44,988 bases of DNA from Caldatribacterium sp964426875 (GCA_964426875.1 CAYRSB010000018.1:1-44988), one strand, 5' to 3'; numbered from the stretch's first letter, positions 26,858-35,493 are shown. Made by a program: numbers and translations. The notes: a model not told the origin generated them from the sequence alone.

Positions 26858-27902
26858 AGTCCTCTTTTTCCCTTTCCTGGCTTTTCTCTCTTCCTTAGCT
26901 TTTACTCCCCTTGTCATTCACTTCAGTGAGCGTCGAGGGTGTTTCGACCTCCCCGATGGAGAGAGGAAAATTCACGATCGTCCCGTCTCACGTCTTGGAG
27001 GAATAGCAGTTTGTGGGGCCTTCTTTCTGAGTCTCCTTTTTCTCTCCTCTGTTTTCCCCCTCTCTCTTTCCCCCCTCTTTGTGCTCGGTATCGGAGTGAT
27101 CTTTGTTACCGGCCTTCTGGATGACTTTCTTTCCCTCCCTCCCTGGGTGAAGTTTGCGGGCCAGTGCGGAGGGACTGCTCTTTTGCTTTTCGGGGGAGTG
27201 GTCATACGCTTTTTCACTCTCCCCTGGAGCCACGTGATGTATCTGGGATGGTTTGGGTACCCCCTCACCCTTCTCTGGATTGTGGGGATTTCTAATGCCT
27301 TGAACCTTATCGACGGTCTTGATGGGCTCTCCGGAGGAGTAGGAGCCATTGCTGCCTTCACCTTGGGGACCATTGCCTGGCAGGAGGGGAGAATGGAACC
27401 GGCGCTCTTCTCGCTCATCCTTGTGGGTGCGATTTTAGGCTTTCTCCTCTACAATTTCCCTCCGGCCAGAGTTTTTTTAGGGGATGGAGGAGCGCTCTTT
27501 TTGGGGAGCATGTTGGCGGTAATTTCCGTTCAGGGAGCTTTAAAGAGTGCTGCTGCCTTCACCCTTGCTCTGCCCAGCCTCATTCTTGGGATACCGATTT
27601 TTGACACCCTTTTTGCCATCGTCCGCCGGAGGAAAAATCGTCTTCCCATTTCCTCGCCAGACCGAGGACATCTTCACCATCGGCTCTTAGAGCGGGGATA
27701 TTCCCAGAGAGAGGTCGTCATTATCTTCTATGGACTCAGTGCCCTTTGCGGTGGGGTGGCTATCTTTATGAACACCTTTTTGGCCAACAGCACTTATTCT
27801 CTCCTTCTTTTCTTCCTCTTTGTGGTTTTCTTTTTAAGCCTGGGGAAAAACCTCAGGGTGACGGAGCTTCCGGAGGAGAAGAAGCCCCTTGCGAAAAATT
27901 AG
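26847..27902 (+). CDS. Undecaprenyl-phosphate N-acetylglucosamine 1-phosphate transferase (WecA/TagO type)
   Basis: 351 residues, about ten membrane helices, polyprenyl-phosphate sugar-1-phosphate transferase family. Signatures are the DD pair (VTGLLDDFLSLPPW), NALNLIDGLDGLSGG, VFLGDGGALFLGS and the cytoplasmic RGHLHHRLLERG His motif that separates WecA-like enzymes from MraY. It transfers a HexNAc-1-phosphate from its UDP form to undecaprenyl phosphate, starting a surface polysaccharide or teichoic-type polymer. GGAGG at 26834-26838 precedes ATG 26847, inside the deaminase gene. The UDP-GlcNAc 2-epimerase gene follows with a 14-base overlap. Confidence 0.92.
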   Translation: MIREVLFFPFLAFLSSLAFTPLVIHFSERRGCFDLPDGERKIHDRPVSRLGGIAVCGAFFLSLLFLSSVFPLSLSPLFVLGIGVIFVTGLLDDFLSLPPWVKFAGQCGGTALLLFGGVVIRFFTLPWSHVMYLGWFGYPLTLLWIVGISNALNLIDGLDGLSGGVGAIAAFTLGTIAWQEGRMEPALFSLILVGAILGFLLYNFPPARVFLGDGGALFLGSMLAVISVQGALKSAAAFTLALPSLILGIPIFDTLFAIVRRRKNRLPISSPDRGHLHHRLLERGYSQREVVIIFYGLSALCGGVAIFMNTFLANSTYSLLLFFLFVVFFLSLGKNLRVTELPEEKKPLAKN

Positions 27903-29028
27903 TGTAGCTTTTGTTTTAGGTACCCGACCGGAAATCGTGAAGCTTGCCCCTCTCATTTTCGCCCTTGAAGGAGAGAGTGCTTTTGTTCCCTGGGTCGTCC
28001 ACACTGGGCAGCACCGGGAGATGGCCGATTCCTTCTTTGGGGTTTTTGGAATTGTACCCCGCTACGATCTTGGGGTTATGACCGAACATCAATCGCTCTT
28101 TTACCTTACCTCCCGTATCATGGAGAGACTTGAGGGGATTTTCGAGAGCGACAGGCCAGACATAGTTGTTGTTCAAGGCGACACCACTTCCGCCCTGTGC
28201 GGAGCTCTGGCAGCATTCTATGTCCGAATTCCCTGCGCTCACGTTGAGGCAGGTTTGCGTACTTTCCAGAAGTACAGCCCTTTTCCCGAAGAGATGAACC
28301 GGGTCCTCTTAGGGAGGCTGGCCGATCTCCATTTTGCTCCAACCCCGAGGGCTCTGGAAAATCTCCTCCAAGAGGGTATTCCCAGGGAGAAGATTTTTGT
28401 CAGCGGCAACACCGTGGTGGATGCGCTCCTCTATGTCCTCGGTCAAAACCCTTCCTTTTCTCATCCCTTACTCCTTGAAGAAACCACGGAAGGAAAGATT
28501 GTGACGGTGACTGCCCATCGTCGGGAGAACTGGGGGGAAGGAATAGAGGAGGTCGCCTTGGCTCTCAAAGACATTGTTGCCCTTCACAAAGAGACCAAAG
28601 TCTTCTTTCCTCTCCACCCCAACCCCGTGGTGCGGGAAACGGTACAGGCCAGGCTCTCTGGAATTCCTCGGGTCTTTCTCCTTGAGTCTTTGCCCTATCC
28701 TGATTTCGTGCGTTTGCTTTTTCGAAGTAGTGTGGTGATCAGCGATTCCGGAGGTGTGCAGGAGGAGGCCACTGCTCTGGGAATTCCGGTGGTGGTGACA
28801 CGGGAGTGTACGGAGAGGCCTGAAGTTGTGGAGTGCGGTATCGGCACTCTCACAGGGTGTCGGCGGGAGGCTATCGTCGAGAAAGTTCTTGCCCTTCTTG
28901 AAGCGGAAGGCCCTCGCCAGAGGCGTTTCGTCTTTGGGGACGGCAGGGCAGCGAAGCGGATAGCGAAAGTCCTTCTGCGCTTTTTTGGTTTTTCTTCTTC
29001 GGGGATTGACGAGTTTGTTCCCTTTTGA
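27889..29028 (+). CDS. wecB: UDP-N-acetylglucosamine 2-epimerase (non-hydrolysing)
   Basis: 379 residues from TTG 27889, with GGAGGAG upstream inside the preceding gene. Family signatures are GTRPEIVKLAPLI, VQGDTTSALCGA, HVEAGLRTF, FPEEMNR, TAHRRENWG and SDSGGVQEEA, covering the active-site His and Glu residues. It converts UDP-GlcNAc to UDP-ManNAc for surface polysaccharides, fitting its coupling to the WecA/TagO-type gene. It ends one base before the end of the convergent atpC, and I see no terminator there. Confidence 0.95.
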   Translation: MRKISVAFVLGTRPEIVKLAPLIFALEGESAFVPWVVHTGQHREMADSFFGVFGIVPRYDLGVMTEHQSLFYLTSRIMERLEGIFESDRPDIVVVQGDTTSALCGALAAFYVRIPCAHVEAGLRTFQKYSPFPEEMNRVLLGRLADLHFAPTPRALENLLQEGIPREKIFVSGNTVVDALLYVLGQNPSFSHPLLLEETTEGKIVTVTAHRRENWGEGIEEVALALKDIVALHKETKVFFPLHPNPVVRETVQARLSGIPRVFLLESLPYPDFVRLLFRSSVVISDSGGVQEEATALGIPVVVTRECTERPEVVECGIGTLTGCRREAIVEKVLALLEAEGPRQRRFVFGDGRAAKRIAKVLLRFFGFSSSGIDEFVPF

Positions 29029-29029
29029 A

Positions 29030-29452
29030 TCAGCCCTTGCGTGCCTTTTGAGAGACTTCGGCTGCCTTGAGACGGGCTAAAGAACGCAAGAGAGCAGCCT
29101 GGGCGCGGACAAAATCTACTCCTGGAGTGCGTTCTTCAAGACGTCGCTTGGCCCGCAGGGCGGCTTCCTTTGCCCTCTCCACATCGATCTCGTGGGCCTC
29201 TTCGGCACTGTGTACTATAAGGAGCACCTTATTTGGTGTTATCTCTGCTACTCCCCCTCCCAGAGCAAAGTAGAGTTCTTCTTTCTTCTTCGTGGTGCAG
29301 CGCATAACCCCGATGGCGAGCTCCACGATGGATGGAGCATGGCCAGGGAGGATTCCTCGTTCCCCGTCAGGACATTCGATGACCAGAGAACAAATTTCGG
29401 AGAGGATTATTTCTCTCTCAGGGGTAAGGATGACGACCGTTGTGGTTCTCAT
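29030..29452 (-). CDS. atpC: F-type ATP synthase epsilon subunit
   Basis: 140 residues. The N-terminal beta-sandwich (VVILTPEREI, CPDGERGILPGHAPSIVELAIG) and the C-terminal two-helix hairpin (VERAKEAALRAKRRLEE) are both present. It couples F1 rotation to the central stalk and usually inhibits ATP hydrolysis. ATG 29452 overlaps the atpD stop as ATGA. It is the last gene of the atp operon. Confidence 0.95.
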   Translation of the reverse strand: MRTTTVVILTPEREIILSEICSLVIECPDGERGILPGHAPSIVELAIGVMRCTTKKKEELYFALGGGVAEITPNKVLLIVHSAEEAHEIDVERAKEAALRAKRRLEERTPGVDFVRAQAALLRSLARLKAAEVSQKARKG

Positions 29453-30858
29453 GCCTTTTTAAGCTCTTTCGCTTTTTCTTCAACCTGGGCAATGGTTCCC
29501 GTCATGTAGAAGGCTTGCTCAGGCCAGTTGTCACATGCACCGTTGATAATCATTTCCACACCCTTTAAAGTCTCTTCTCGGGGAACGAATACTCCAGGGA
29601 TTCCGGTGAAGGCCTCGGCAGCAAAGAAGGGTTGGGTGAGGAAACGCTGGAGCTTTCGCACTCTGTTCACGACGAGTTTGTCTTCTTCGGAGAGTTCTTC
29701 CACTCCAAGGATGGCGATAATGTCTTGGAGTTCAAGGTAGTGAGCCACAAGTCTACGCACTTCTTGGGCAAGGTGCCAGTGCTTTTCCCCCACAATGACA
29801 GGGTCGAGGACCCGGGAGGTGGACTGGAGAGGGTCCACGGCAGGGTAAAATCCCTGTTCGAAGAGTCGTCGGGAGAGAACCGTGATGGCATCAAGGTGAG
29901 CAAAGGTTGTGGCTGGGGCAGGGTCGGTAAGATCATCGGCTGGGACATAAATAGCCTGGATGGAGGTGATGGAACCGCTCACCGTGGAGGCAATACGTTC
30001 CTCTATCATTCCGATTTCTTCGGCCAGGGTTGGCTGATAGCCTACTGCTGAAGGTATTCTTCCAAGAAGGGCTGAGACTTCTGCTCCTGCCTGAACATAG
30101 CGGAAAACGTTATCAATGAAAAGAAGGACGTCCTGAGAGAGGACATCTCGAAAGAATTCCGCCATGGTAAGGGCAGTGAGGGCCACTCGAAAACGCGCTC
30201 CGGGGGGTTCGTTCATCTGCCCGAACACTAAAACCGTGTGGCTCAGGACTCCGCTTTTTTGCATCTGCAGCCAGAGCTCGTTGCCTTCGCGCACTCTTTC
30301 TCCCACCCCGGCGAAAACGGATACTCCCCGGTGGGCCGTAGCGGTACGGTGGATGAGCTCCATGATGAGAACGGTCTTTCCTACCCCTGCTCCTCCAAAA
30401 AGCCCCGTCTTTCCTCCCCGCACATAAGGACAGAGAAGGTCGATGATTTTTATCCCCGTTTCAAAGATTTCCGTTGCAGTGATTCTCTCAGCAAGCGGTG
30501 GAGCAGGACGATGAATGGGGTTTTTCGTTTTGGCTCGAACCGGTCCTCTCCCATCGATGGGCTCCCCTAAGACGTTAAACATGCGCCCCAGAGTTTCCTT
30601 GCCTACCGGGACTTTTATGGGTTCGCCGGTATCTTCCACTGGCATTCCCCGCTTGAGTCCCATGGTGTCCTGGATGGCGATGCAGCGAACCAACCCCTCA
30701 CCGAGGTGGCTGTGAACCTCAAGAATGAGAGGACCTTCCTTTCCCTCCTCATTCCTTTTGGGAACCAAAAGGGCGTTGTGGATGGCCGGAGTCTCCCGTG
30801 GAGAAAATCGCACATCCACGACCTGTCCTATAACCTGTTCTACAAAACCTTCACTCAT
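29449..30858 (-). CDS. atpD: F-type ATP synthase beta subunit
   Basis: 469 residues from ATG 30858, preceded by GGGAGGAAAGAC. Walker A is GGAGVGKTVLI, and GERVREGNELW with the catalytic Glu and LLFIDNVFRYVQAG (Walker B, with the conserved Asp) are intact. QAIYVPADDLTDPAPATTFAHLDA is the usual crown-to-nucleotide-domain sequence. This is the catalytic subunit of F1. The open frame extends further upstream in the gamma gene, but the ribosome site marks this start. It overlaps atpG by eight bases. Confidence 0.97.
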   Translation of the reverse strand: MSEGFVEQVIGQVVDVRFSPRETPAIHNALLVPKRNEEGKEGPLILEVHSHLGEGLVRCIAIQDTMGLKRGMPVEDTGEPIKVPVGKETLGRMFNVLGEPIDGRGPVRAKTKNPIHRPAPPLAERITATEIFETGIKIIDLLCPYVRGGKTGLFGGAGVGKTVLIMELIHRTATAHRGVSVFAGVGERVREGNELWLQMQKSGVLSHTVLVFGQMNEPPGARFRVALTALTMAEFFRDVLSQDVLLFIDNVFRYVQAGAEVSALLGRIPSAVGYQPTLAEEIGMIEERIASTVSGSITSIQAIYVPADDLTDPAPATTFAHLDAITVLSRRLFEQGFYPAVDPLQSTSRVLDPVIVGEKHWHLAQEVRRLVAHYLELQDIIAILGVEELSEEDKLVVNRVRKLQRFLTQPFFAAEAFTGIPGVFVPREETLKGVEMIINGACDNWPEQAFYMTGTIAQVEEKAKELKKA

Positions 30859-31708
30859 GTCTTTCCTCCCAGACAAACTTTCGCAACGCTTCGGAGGCGC
30901 CGGTAACCTCGTTGAGCTCTTGAGTGATTTTCTCCTGTCGTTTCTTGGCATAGAGAAGCGAGAGCATCTCAAGAGTCTCCCGGGCGTGGGTGGTGGCCGA
31001 ATCCATAAGCATGAACCGGGTAGCCTGTTCGCTCATGAAGCCCTCAGCCAGACTTCCGTAGAGCTTCCCCGCGAGGTATTCGAAAAGAAGAGACCGGTGG
31101 AGGTTTTTGGTGTTGCTCAAAAAGAGATATTGTTCTCGGATGAGGGCACCGTCTTTTTCCAGAGGAGGGGGTACGAGTTGCTCAATCATAGGGTAGTGTT
31201 GGGTGATCGATACGTAGTGCATGAAACCCACAAAGATTTGGGAAAACTCTCTCCGCCTGTACATATCAAAGATTGTATAGGCGAGGTCCCGTACGTCTTG
31301 GTAGTGGGGCACGCGGTGTACGGGCAGGGGATGCATGGCGATGATTTTTTCTCCCAGATGGCGAAGCACTCTTTTCCCCTGACTCCCAAGGATTATGACT
31401 TTGGTTTCTTGAGGTTCCCCGCTTTCCAGAAAGTGAAGGATGTGTTGGCCCAGAATGTTGCTGAATCCTCCAACAAGCCCCCGGTCGGGAAAGATTCCTA
31501 CAAGGAGCCTCCTCCTCTCTTGGGTCTGTTCGGAAGGTCCTATGATTCTAAGAATCCGCCCAAGGTGTTCTGAGAAAGCCTGAGCCTTCTCAAAAGAACC
31601 CTTCCCTATCCTCAGGCGAACCGCTGAGATGGTTTTCATGGTGTTTGTGATACGCTCAATCTCTCGGACAAGGACGATTTGCTTTTTGATGTGTGCGAGC
31701 TTAGCCAC
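30851..31708 (-). CDS. atpG: F-type ATP synthase gamma subunit
   Basis: 285 residues from a GTG start at 31708. The N-terminal rotor helix (IKKQIVLVREIERITNTMKTISAVRL) and the C-terminal helix (MDSATTHARETLEMLSLLYAKKRQEKITQEL) that form the central shaft are well preserved. The middle globular domain is more divergent, but has GDRGL-like FPDRGLVGGFSN. It transmits torque between the c ring and the alpha/beta hexamer. Five bases separate it from atpA. Confidence 0.95.
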   Translation of the reverse strand: MAKLAHIKKQIVLVREIERITNTMKTISAVRLRIGKGSFEKAQAFSEHLGRILRIIGPSEQTQERRRLLVGIFPDRGLVGGFSNILGQHILHFLESGEPQETKVIILGSQGKRVLRHLGEKIIAMHPLPVHRVPHYQDVRDLAYTIFDMYRRREFSQIFVGFMHYVSITQHYPMIEQLVPPPLEKDGALIREQYLFLSNTKNLHRSLLFEYLAGKLYGSLAEGFMSEQATRFMLMDSATTHARETLEMLSLLYAKKRQEKITQELNEVTGASEALRKFVWEERHE

Positions 31709-31713
31709 GCTCT

Positions 31714-33234
31714 CTATACTGCTCCTTTAAGGAATTTCTCGTTGAAGAGGGAGAGAACCCGACGCATCTCCTCTTCGAGGTCGGGAGCAAGGTCTTTCTC
31801 CTTCTCCAGACGCTCAAGGAGAGGTGTGTGTTCCTCTCTGAGGTATGAGATGAGCTCCCTTTCCCACTCTTTTACCTTTTCGGTGGGTACAGGATCTACG
31901 AATCCCTGGATAGCAGCGAAGACCTCCATAATCTCGAAACTCAGGGGAAGGGGCTGGAAGTACGATTGAGTCACAAGCTCAAGGATTTTTCTTCCATGGT
32001 CGAGTTGCCTTTTGGTGATCTCGTCGAGATCAGCGCTAAAGCGGGCGAATTCCGCGAGCTCAAAGTACTGAGCAAGATCGAGGCGCAGACGTCGAGCGAT
32101 CTTTTTCATGATAATCGTTTGGGCCTCTCCGCCAACCCGGGAGACCGAGAGACCGATGTTGATGGCAGGAAGAAACCCCTTGGCAAAAAGACCCGCTTCA
32201 AGGTAAATCTGCCCATCGGTTATGGAAATGGTGTTGGTGGGGATGTAGGAGGCTATGTCCCCTTCCTGGGTCTCCACCACAGGTAGGGCGGTCATAGAAC
32301 CCCCGCCGAGAGACTCTGCAAGCTGGGCACTCCGTTCAAGGAGACTCGAATGGATGTAGAAAATGTCTCCAGGGTACGATTCTCGGCCTGGGGGTCGACG
32401 AAGAAGAAGTGAAAGGGATCGATACGCTGCAGCGTGTTTGGTGAGATCATCGTAAACGATAAGCACGTCTTCCCCCTGATACATGAAGTACTCTCCCATG
32501 GCACATCCGGCATAGGGGGCAAGATACACCAGGGCCGGAGGGTCTTCTGAAGAGGTGGCAACCACAAAAGTGTACTCGAAAGCTCGGAAACGCTTGAGGA
32601 CTTCGACCACCTGGGTGATGTTACTCAGGCGCTGGCCAATGGCCACGTATATGCAGATGACACCCTTTCCCCGCTGGTTGATAATAGTGTCAAGGGCTAC
32701 AGTGGTTTTTCCGGTACGGCGGTCCCCGATGATGAGCTCTCTCTGGCCCTTGCCCAGAGGTATCATAGCATCGATGATTTTGATGCCGGTGAGGAGTGGT
32801 CGCTGCACCGGCATCCTTTCAATCACCAGGGGAGCGGGGGAAAACACGGGTCTCGTGGCACGGAGAGAAAGAGGTGTCCCCCCGTCGAGGGGTTCCCCCA
32901 GAGGGTTCACTACTCTCGAGAGAAGCTCTTCCCCCACCGGCACCTCAAGGATATTTCCGGTGCGGAAGACTGAATCTCCAGCATGAATTCTGGTGTAGTC
33001 TCCAAAGAGAATGCATTGCAGGCGATCTCGCTCCAGCCCCAAGACCTGGCCCTTTATGGCTTTTCCGCCACCAAAGAGGAGTACTTCTCCCATGATGGTT
33101 TTCTTTAAACCTCGTACGTAGGCGATGCCGTCCTGAACTTCGAGGACCTCTCCGATTTCCCCAATTTCTGGCCGAGGCCGGTATTGCGAGACGACTTCTC
33201 GTGTTTTCTTGAGAAGATCACTGACTGTCGACAT
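31714..33234 (-). CDS. atpA: F-type ATP synthase alpha subunit
   Basis: About 506 residues from ATG 33234; TTG 33240 is also in frame, but GAGAGG lies nine bases before the ATG. Walker A is GDRRTGKTTVALD, and VIVYDDLTKHAAAYRSLSLLLRRPPGRE and the SVSRVGGEAQ segment with the arginine finger are typical. It forms the non-catalytic sites of F1. The N-terminal ~25 residues, where the delta subunit N-domain normally docks, are present (STVSDLLKKTREVVSQY) even though delta here lacks that domain. Confidence 0.97.
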   Translation of the reverse strand: MSTVSDLLKKTREVVSQYRPRPEIGEIGEVLEVQDGIAYVRGLKKTIMGEVLLFGGGKAIKGQVLGLERDRLQCILFGDYTRIHAGDSVFRTGNILEVPVGEELLSRVVNPLGEPLDGGTPLSLRATRPVFSPAPLVIERMPVQRPLLTGIKIIDAMIPLGKGQRELIIGDRRTGKTTVALDTIINQRGKGVICIYVAIGQRLSNITQVVEVLKRFRAFEYTFVVATSSEDPPALVYLAPYAGCAMGEYFMYQGEDVLIVYDDLTKHAAAYRSLSLLLRRPPGRESYPGDIFYIHSSLLERSAQLAESLGGGSMTALPVVETQEGDIASYIPTNTISITDGQIYLEAGLFAKGFLPAINIGLSVSRVGGEAQTIIMKKIARRLRLDLAQYFELAEFARFSADLDEITKRQLDHGRKILELVTQSYFQPLPLSFEIMEVFAAIQGFVDPVPTEKVKEWERELISYLREEHTPLLERLEKEKDLAPDLEEEMRRVLSLFNEKFLKGAV

Positions 33235-33472
33235 GCTCAAGCGCCTCTCTGAGGATTTCTTCTCTCAACCGCTCAAGCTGGGTTTTGATACTGCAATCAA
33301 TAAGAAGCTCTTCCCACACCACCACAATACCCCCAATGAGGGAAGGGTCGATTTCTTCCTCAATGACGAAGGGTTCGGGAATGATTCTACCCAGCTTCTT
33401 GTAAAGGATTTCCTTCTGCTTTTCGATAAGTGGAAGGGGTGTAACTACCTTGACTTTTTCTCTATCCTTCAT
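33218..33472 (-). CDS. atpH: Truncated ATP synthase delta subunit (C-terminal domain only)
   Basis: 84 residues, against about 180 for a normal delta/OSCP subunit. What remains is the C-terminal domain, shown by DPSLIGGIVVVW, IDCSIKTQLERLREEI and the operon position between b and alpha. The N-terminal six-helix domain is missing. The start is fixed: ATG 33472 is followed by the delta sequence, and a TAG lies in the same frame two codons upstream. It overlaps atpF by 11 bases and the alpha gene by 17, so it is embedded in a coupled operon and looks like a working gene rather than debris. Delta links the peripheral stalk to F1. Confidence 0.82.
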   Translation of the reverse strand: MKDREKVKVVTPLPLIEKQKEILYKKLGRIIPEPFVIEEEIDPSLIGGIVVVWEELLIDCSIKTQLERLREEILREALEHVDSQ

Positions 33473-33977
33473 GGCCTACCTTCGTCTTAGCTTCAAGACG
33501 CGTAACAGCTTCTTCGAGCATTTCTTCGATAATCTGAGTTTGTACTTCCGGAGTGACATGGGTTTTCAAGATTCGTCGCACAATTTCTTCAGAAATATCA
33601 AGGATTTCTTCCCTTAGTTCCGCGAAAAGTTTCTCTATCTCTCGTTTTGCTCGCCGTTCATAGTCCCTTTTAATTTTTTCCGCCTCCTGATAGGCTTCGT
33701 GGATGATGTTCTCTTTGATGCTTTGAGCCTCTTTGTTGGCCTGGTCAAGCATCTCAAGATACTTGGCCTTTATGTTCCTTAGCTCTTCTTCGAGGCGTTT
33801 CTTTTCGTCTTCCAGAGCCTTCTTTTCATCCTCGATTTTCTGCAGCTCTCCCTGTATGTGGCTTGAGCGCTCATCCAGAGCCTTCACCACTGGCTTGAAG
33901 AGAAAGCGAAAGAGGAGAAAGACCAGAGCAAGAAAATTCACAATCTGGAAGACGATGCTCCGATCGATACGGATCAC
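33462..33977 (-). CDS. atpF: F-type ATP synthase b subunit
   Basis: 171 residues from GTG 33977, with GAGGAGG upstream. One N-terminal membrane helix (VFQIVNFLALVFLLFRFLF) is followed by a long charged helical region (about 35-165) rich in Glu, Lys and Arg, the peripheral stalk of the enzyme. Length is normal, so the missing part of delta has not been fused to b. It lies 12 bases after atpE. Confidence 0.95.
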   Translation of the reverse strand: MIRIDRSIVFQIVNFLALVFLLFRFLFKPVVKALDERSSHIQGELQKIEDEKKALEDEKKRLEEELRNIKAKYLEMLDQANKEAQSIKENIIHEAYQEAEKIKRDYERRAKREIEKLFAELREEILDISEEIVRRILKTHVTPEVQTQIIEEMLEEAVTRLEAKTKVGHEG

Positions 33978-33989
33978 AGAAGGCCTCCT

Positions 33990-34256
33990 CTACTTGAAGA
34001 CGTACTTGATGAGCGGATTGGCAAAAAGAAGGATGAAGGAAACAACAAGAACGTAAATGGCCAGAGACTCAAGCATAGCCAGTCCCACAAAGAGTGTTCG
34101 GCTTATTGGGCCTGCGGCTTCAGGTTGCCTGGCAATGCTTTCCAAAGCCTGGGAACAGGCCTTGCCCTGGCCCATTGCTGGAAACATGACGCCCAGAGCG
34201 ATAGAAAAACCTGCAGTGAACACTGTGATGCAGAGAAAGAGCATTTCTCCTTGCAT
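33990..34256 (-). CDS. atpE: F-type ATP synthase c subunit with Na+-type binding site
   Basis: 88 residues from ATG 34256; an in-frame TTG at 34265 has poorer ribosome site spacing. Two membrane helices are joined by the polar loop ARQPEAAG. The ion-binding residues are Q30 (PAMGQG), E63 and S64 (MLESLAIY) and Y68. Their spacing equals that of Q32, E65, S66 and Y70 in the Na+ c ring of Ilyobacter tartaricus. The Thr after Ser in that protein is Leu65 here. The sequence therefore predicts Na+ coupling, or at least a Na+-capable site. The family forms the membrane rotor ring. Confidence 0.95.
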   Translation of the reverse strand: MQGEMLFLCITVFTAGFSIALGVMFPAMGQGKACSQALESIARQPEAAGPISRTLFVGLAMLESLAIYVLVVSFILLFANPLIKYVFK

Positions 34257-34295
34257 GTTCCTCAACCTCCCTTTACATTGACGAGGATTATACTC

Positions 34296-34961
34296 CTAGT
34301 GTCCTGAGGATTCAACTGCAGCACTCAGATACACTACAGAGAGAACGGTGAAAATGTATGCCTGAATGATTCCGGTGAAGATACTGAAGAGCATCATGGG
34401 CAGAGGCAAAAAGAGGGGGGAGAGAAGAAAAAGAATGGCTATGATGATTTCCTCTCCCATAATGTTTCCGAAAAGACGCAGTGCCAGAGAGAATGTCCGG
34501 GTGATTTCGCTGATGATGTGGAAAGGGGCAAGAATTGGGGAGGGGGAGAAGTAGCTCTTGAAGTAATTTTTCCAACCCCGGACCTTGATGCCATAGAAAG
34601 GGACGGCGAAAAATATGATGAGAGCGAGGGCAAGGGTAGTATTAAAGTCGCTTGTGGGGGACTTAAGTCCTGGAACGAGACCGGCAACGTCTGAGGTGCC
34701 AATAAAAAGAGCTAGTGTACCTACGAGAGGCAAAAATTGCCTACCGTTCCCTGGAGACATGTCCTCGATGAGGTGGAGGATAGCCTCCACGAAGAGCTCG
34801 AGGATGTTCTGCATGCGTGTGGGCACAAGGCGCATTTTCCGGGTGAGAAGAAGAGAGAGAAGCACAAGAAACCCCATGACAATCCAGGTAGAAACGACGG
34901 TCTTTGTCACCGGAATTCCGAAGAGCACGAACAGCACATGAGGGTTAAGCATTTCTTCCAT
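34296..34961 (-). CDS. atpB: F-type ATP synthase a subunit
   Basis: 221 residues, about six membrane helices. The conserved stator arginine lies in TRTFSLALRLFGNIMGEE, and the C-terminal helix has GIIQAYIFTVLSVVYLS. It forms the two ion half-channels facing the c ring. ATG 34961 overlaps the end of the upstream subunit I-like gene by 17 bases, and a 39-base gap with a strong ribosome site separates it from atpE. Confidence 0.95.
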   Translation of the reverse strand: MEEMLNPHVLFVLFGIPVTKTVVSTWIVMGFLVLLSLLLTRKMRLVPTRMQNILELFVEAILHLIEDMSPGNGRQFLPLVGTLALFIGTSDVAGLVPGLKSPTSDFNTTLALALIIFFAVPFYGIKVRGWKNYFKSYFSPSPILAPFHIISEITRTFSLALRLFGNIMGEEIIIAILFLLSPLFLPLPMMLFSIFTGIIQAYIFTVLSVVYLSAAVESSGH

Positions 34962-35235
34962 GATGCTTTGCCTCCCTGAAGAAGAAGGTTACTGAAATCC
35001 AGACAAAGGTGAAGTAGCTTACAAGGAGAGCAATGACGAAAGTGGCGGTGTGGACTTTCAGGTATCGCAGGAAAAGAAAAAGTCCTAATCCTACGATGCC
35101 TATTCGACTTGCCATGCCCCACCGAAAGTTAGGGTTTTTTCTCTTGACAAGAGCTTGGACCTGGGCAAGGAGGAGTAAGACCACCGAGGCGGAAAGAGCG
35201 ATCCCTCCCAAAAGGCTAAGAAGTACCTTTGTCAT
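34945..35235 (-). CDS. ATP synthase subunit I-like membrane protein
   Basis: 96 residues with three predicted membrane helices (roughly 3-27, 43-60 and 65-88). A conserved-looking basic segment, VKRKNPNFRWGMASRIG, lies between the first two. Small hydrophobic proteins of this kind, called subunit I or AtpI/AtpR-like, are usual just before atpB; some help c-ring assembly. Identification is mainly from position and topology. It overlaps both neighbours. Confidence 0.75.
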   Translation of the reverse strand: MTKVLLSLLGGIALSASVVLLLLAQVQALVKRKNPNFRWGMASRIGIVGLGLFLFLRYLKVHTATFVIALLVSYFTFVWISVTFFFREAKHHGRNA

Positions 35236-35485
35236 CGTTTCCTTTCTCCTTCTTTTTTTCCATCTCCTTGCTTGCCTTCATAAGCGCATCGTAGAGGTTG
35301 TAAAACCCAAAGAGAGTCCCTAAGGCAAGAAGCGAGAGGGTCCAGGAAAATCCCAAAGGGTATTTTCGATCGAGGTACTGCCCTAAGAGTAAGCCCAAAA
35401 GCATCGGAGCAATCGTAATCCACGCTAAATCCCATACCTCTCCCAGGATTTTCCATACATTCTCGTCCTCGAATCTCCTTTTCAC
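35216..35485 (-). CDS. AtpZ/AtpI-family small membrane protein, first gene of the atp operon
   Basis: 89 residues: a short N-terminal segment, two membrane helices separated by GQYLDRKYPLGF, and a very charged C-terminus. The GxxLGxxLD...P pattern is that of the AtpZ/AtpI family found at the head of atp operons, proposed to aid assembly or Mg2+ supply. The only in-frame start near the beginning is GTG 35485. It has no ribosome site upstream and lies eight bases after a TATAAT box, suggesting a leaderless message. Confidence 0.8.
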   Translation of the reverse strand: MKRRFEDENVWKILGEVWDLAWITIAPMLLGLLLGQYLDRKYPLGFSWTLSLLALGTLFGFYNLYDALMKASKEMEKKKEKGNDDKGTS

Positions 35486-35493
35486 GAAACTAT

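Noticed and set aside
33218..33977. A fused b-delta subunit hiding the missing delta N-domain
   Set aside because: The b gene has normal length and its own stop, and the delta frame has a TAG just upstream of its ATG.
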